Assembly (NCBI GenBank): GCA_037893245.1
Contig: JBAIAA010000804.1
Span: 620,001-684,000, forward strand
Length of the DNA: 64,000 bases
Direction of reading: 5' to 3'
Origin: Crossaster papposus
Taxonomy: Eukaryota > Echinodermata > Asteroidea > Velatida > Solasteridae
The position numbers and the translations under genes are program-made. Each line of letters starts with the position of its first letter. The first letter of the stretch is position 1. Shown here in pieces: positions 35,757 to 64,000 of this stretch. A model generated the notes under the pieces. That model was not told the origin of the DNA. It saw only the letters and a program-made list of their open reading frames with translations, and made no database searches.

Positions 35757-64000
<28,244 letters not shown>

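Overview
This is animal nuclear DNA, most likely from a marine invertebrate deuterostome. An echinoderm or other ambulacrarian is my guess from the repeat style; the sequence does not prove the taxon. The evidence for an animal is a spliced PEX6 gene with many short exons, spliced Harbinger genes, a 28S rRNA fragment, LINE remnants and abundant MITEs. No prokaryotic features are present.

Layout. (1) 1-15512 is a 217-bp satellite array with a higher-order repeat of about 3.04 kb; it continues off the left edge. The many 113-residue ORFs in it are by-products of an open monomer whose length is not a multiple of three. (2) 15.6-21.0 kb is a transposon graveyard: a frameshifted MADF-domain pseudogene, then a plus-strand LINE relic broken by three DNA elements. 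One of these carries a dead RecQ-like helicase fragment, and another has a target duplication that falls inside the LINE's terminal zinc-finger codons. (3) 21755-30848 looks like four nested copies of one Helentron-type non-autonomous element: four 5' ends clustered at the left, four 3' hairpin-CTAG ends spread to the right. Their bodies are tandem repeats full of TGACGTCA palindromes. (4) 31-35.7 kb has LINE debris, a 28S rRNA fragment flanked by 31-32-bp direct repeats and itself carrying a 174-bp TIR element with a 9-bp target duplication, and several MITEs. (5) 35757-64000, minus strand, is PEX6. Sixteen exons can be joined without a frame break into 692 residues plus stop; the N-terminus and promoter lie beyond the right edge. 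(6) Inside one PEX6 intron sits a 7,879-bp Harbinger transposon (40525-48403) with intact-looking transposase (plus strand, 365 aa) and Myb/SANT-like (minus strand, 251 aa) genes. Other PEX6 introns hold at least six MITE families.

Functionally, PEX6 is the only host gene I recognise. It encodes the peroxisomal AAA ATPase that works with PEX1 to extract the import receptor PEX5. The two Harbinger genes form the usual transposase plus DNA-binding-partner pair. Everything else is repeat, relic or intron. Exon limits come from reading splice sites and frame by eye; no alignment program was run.
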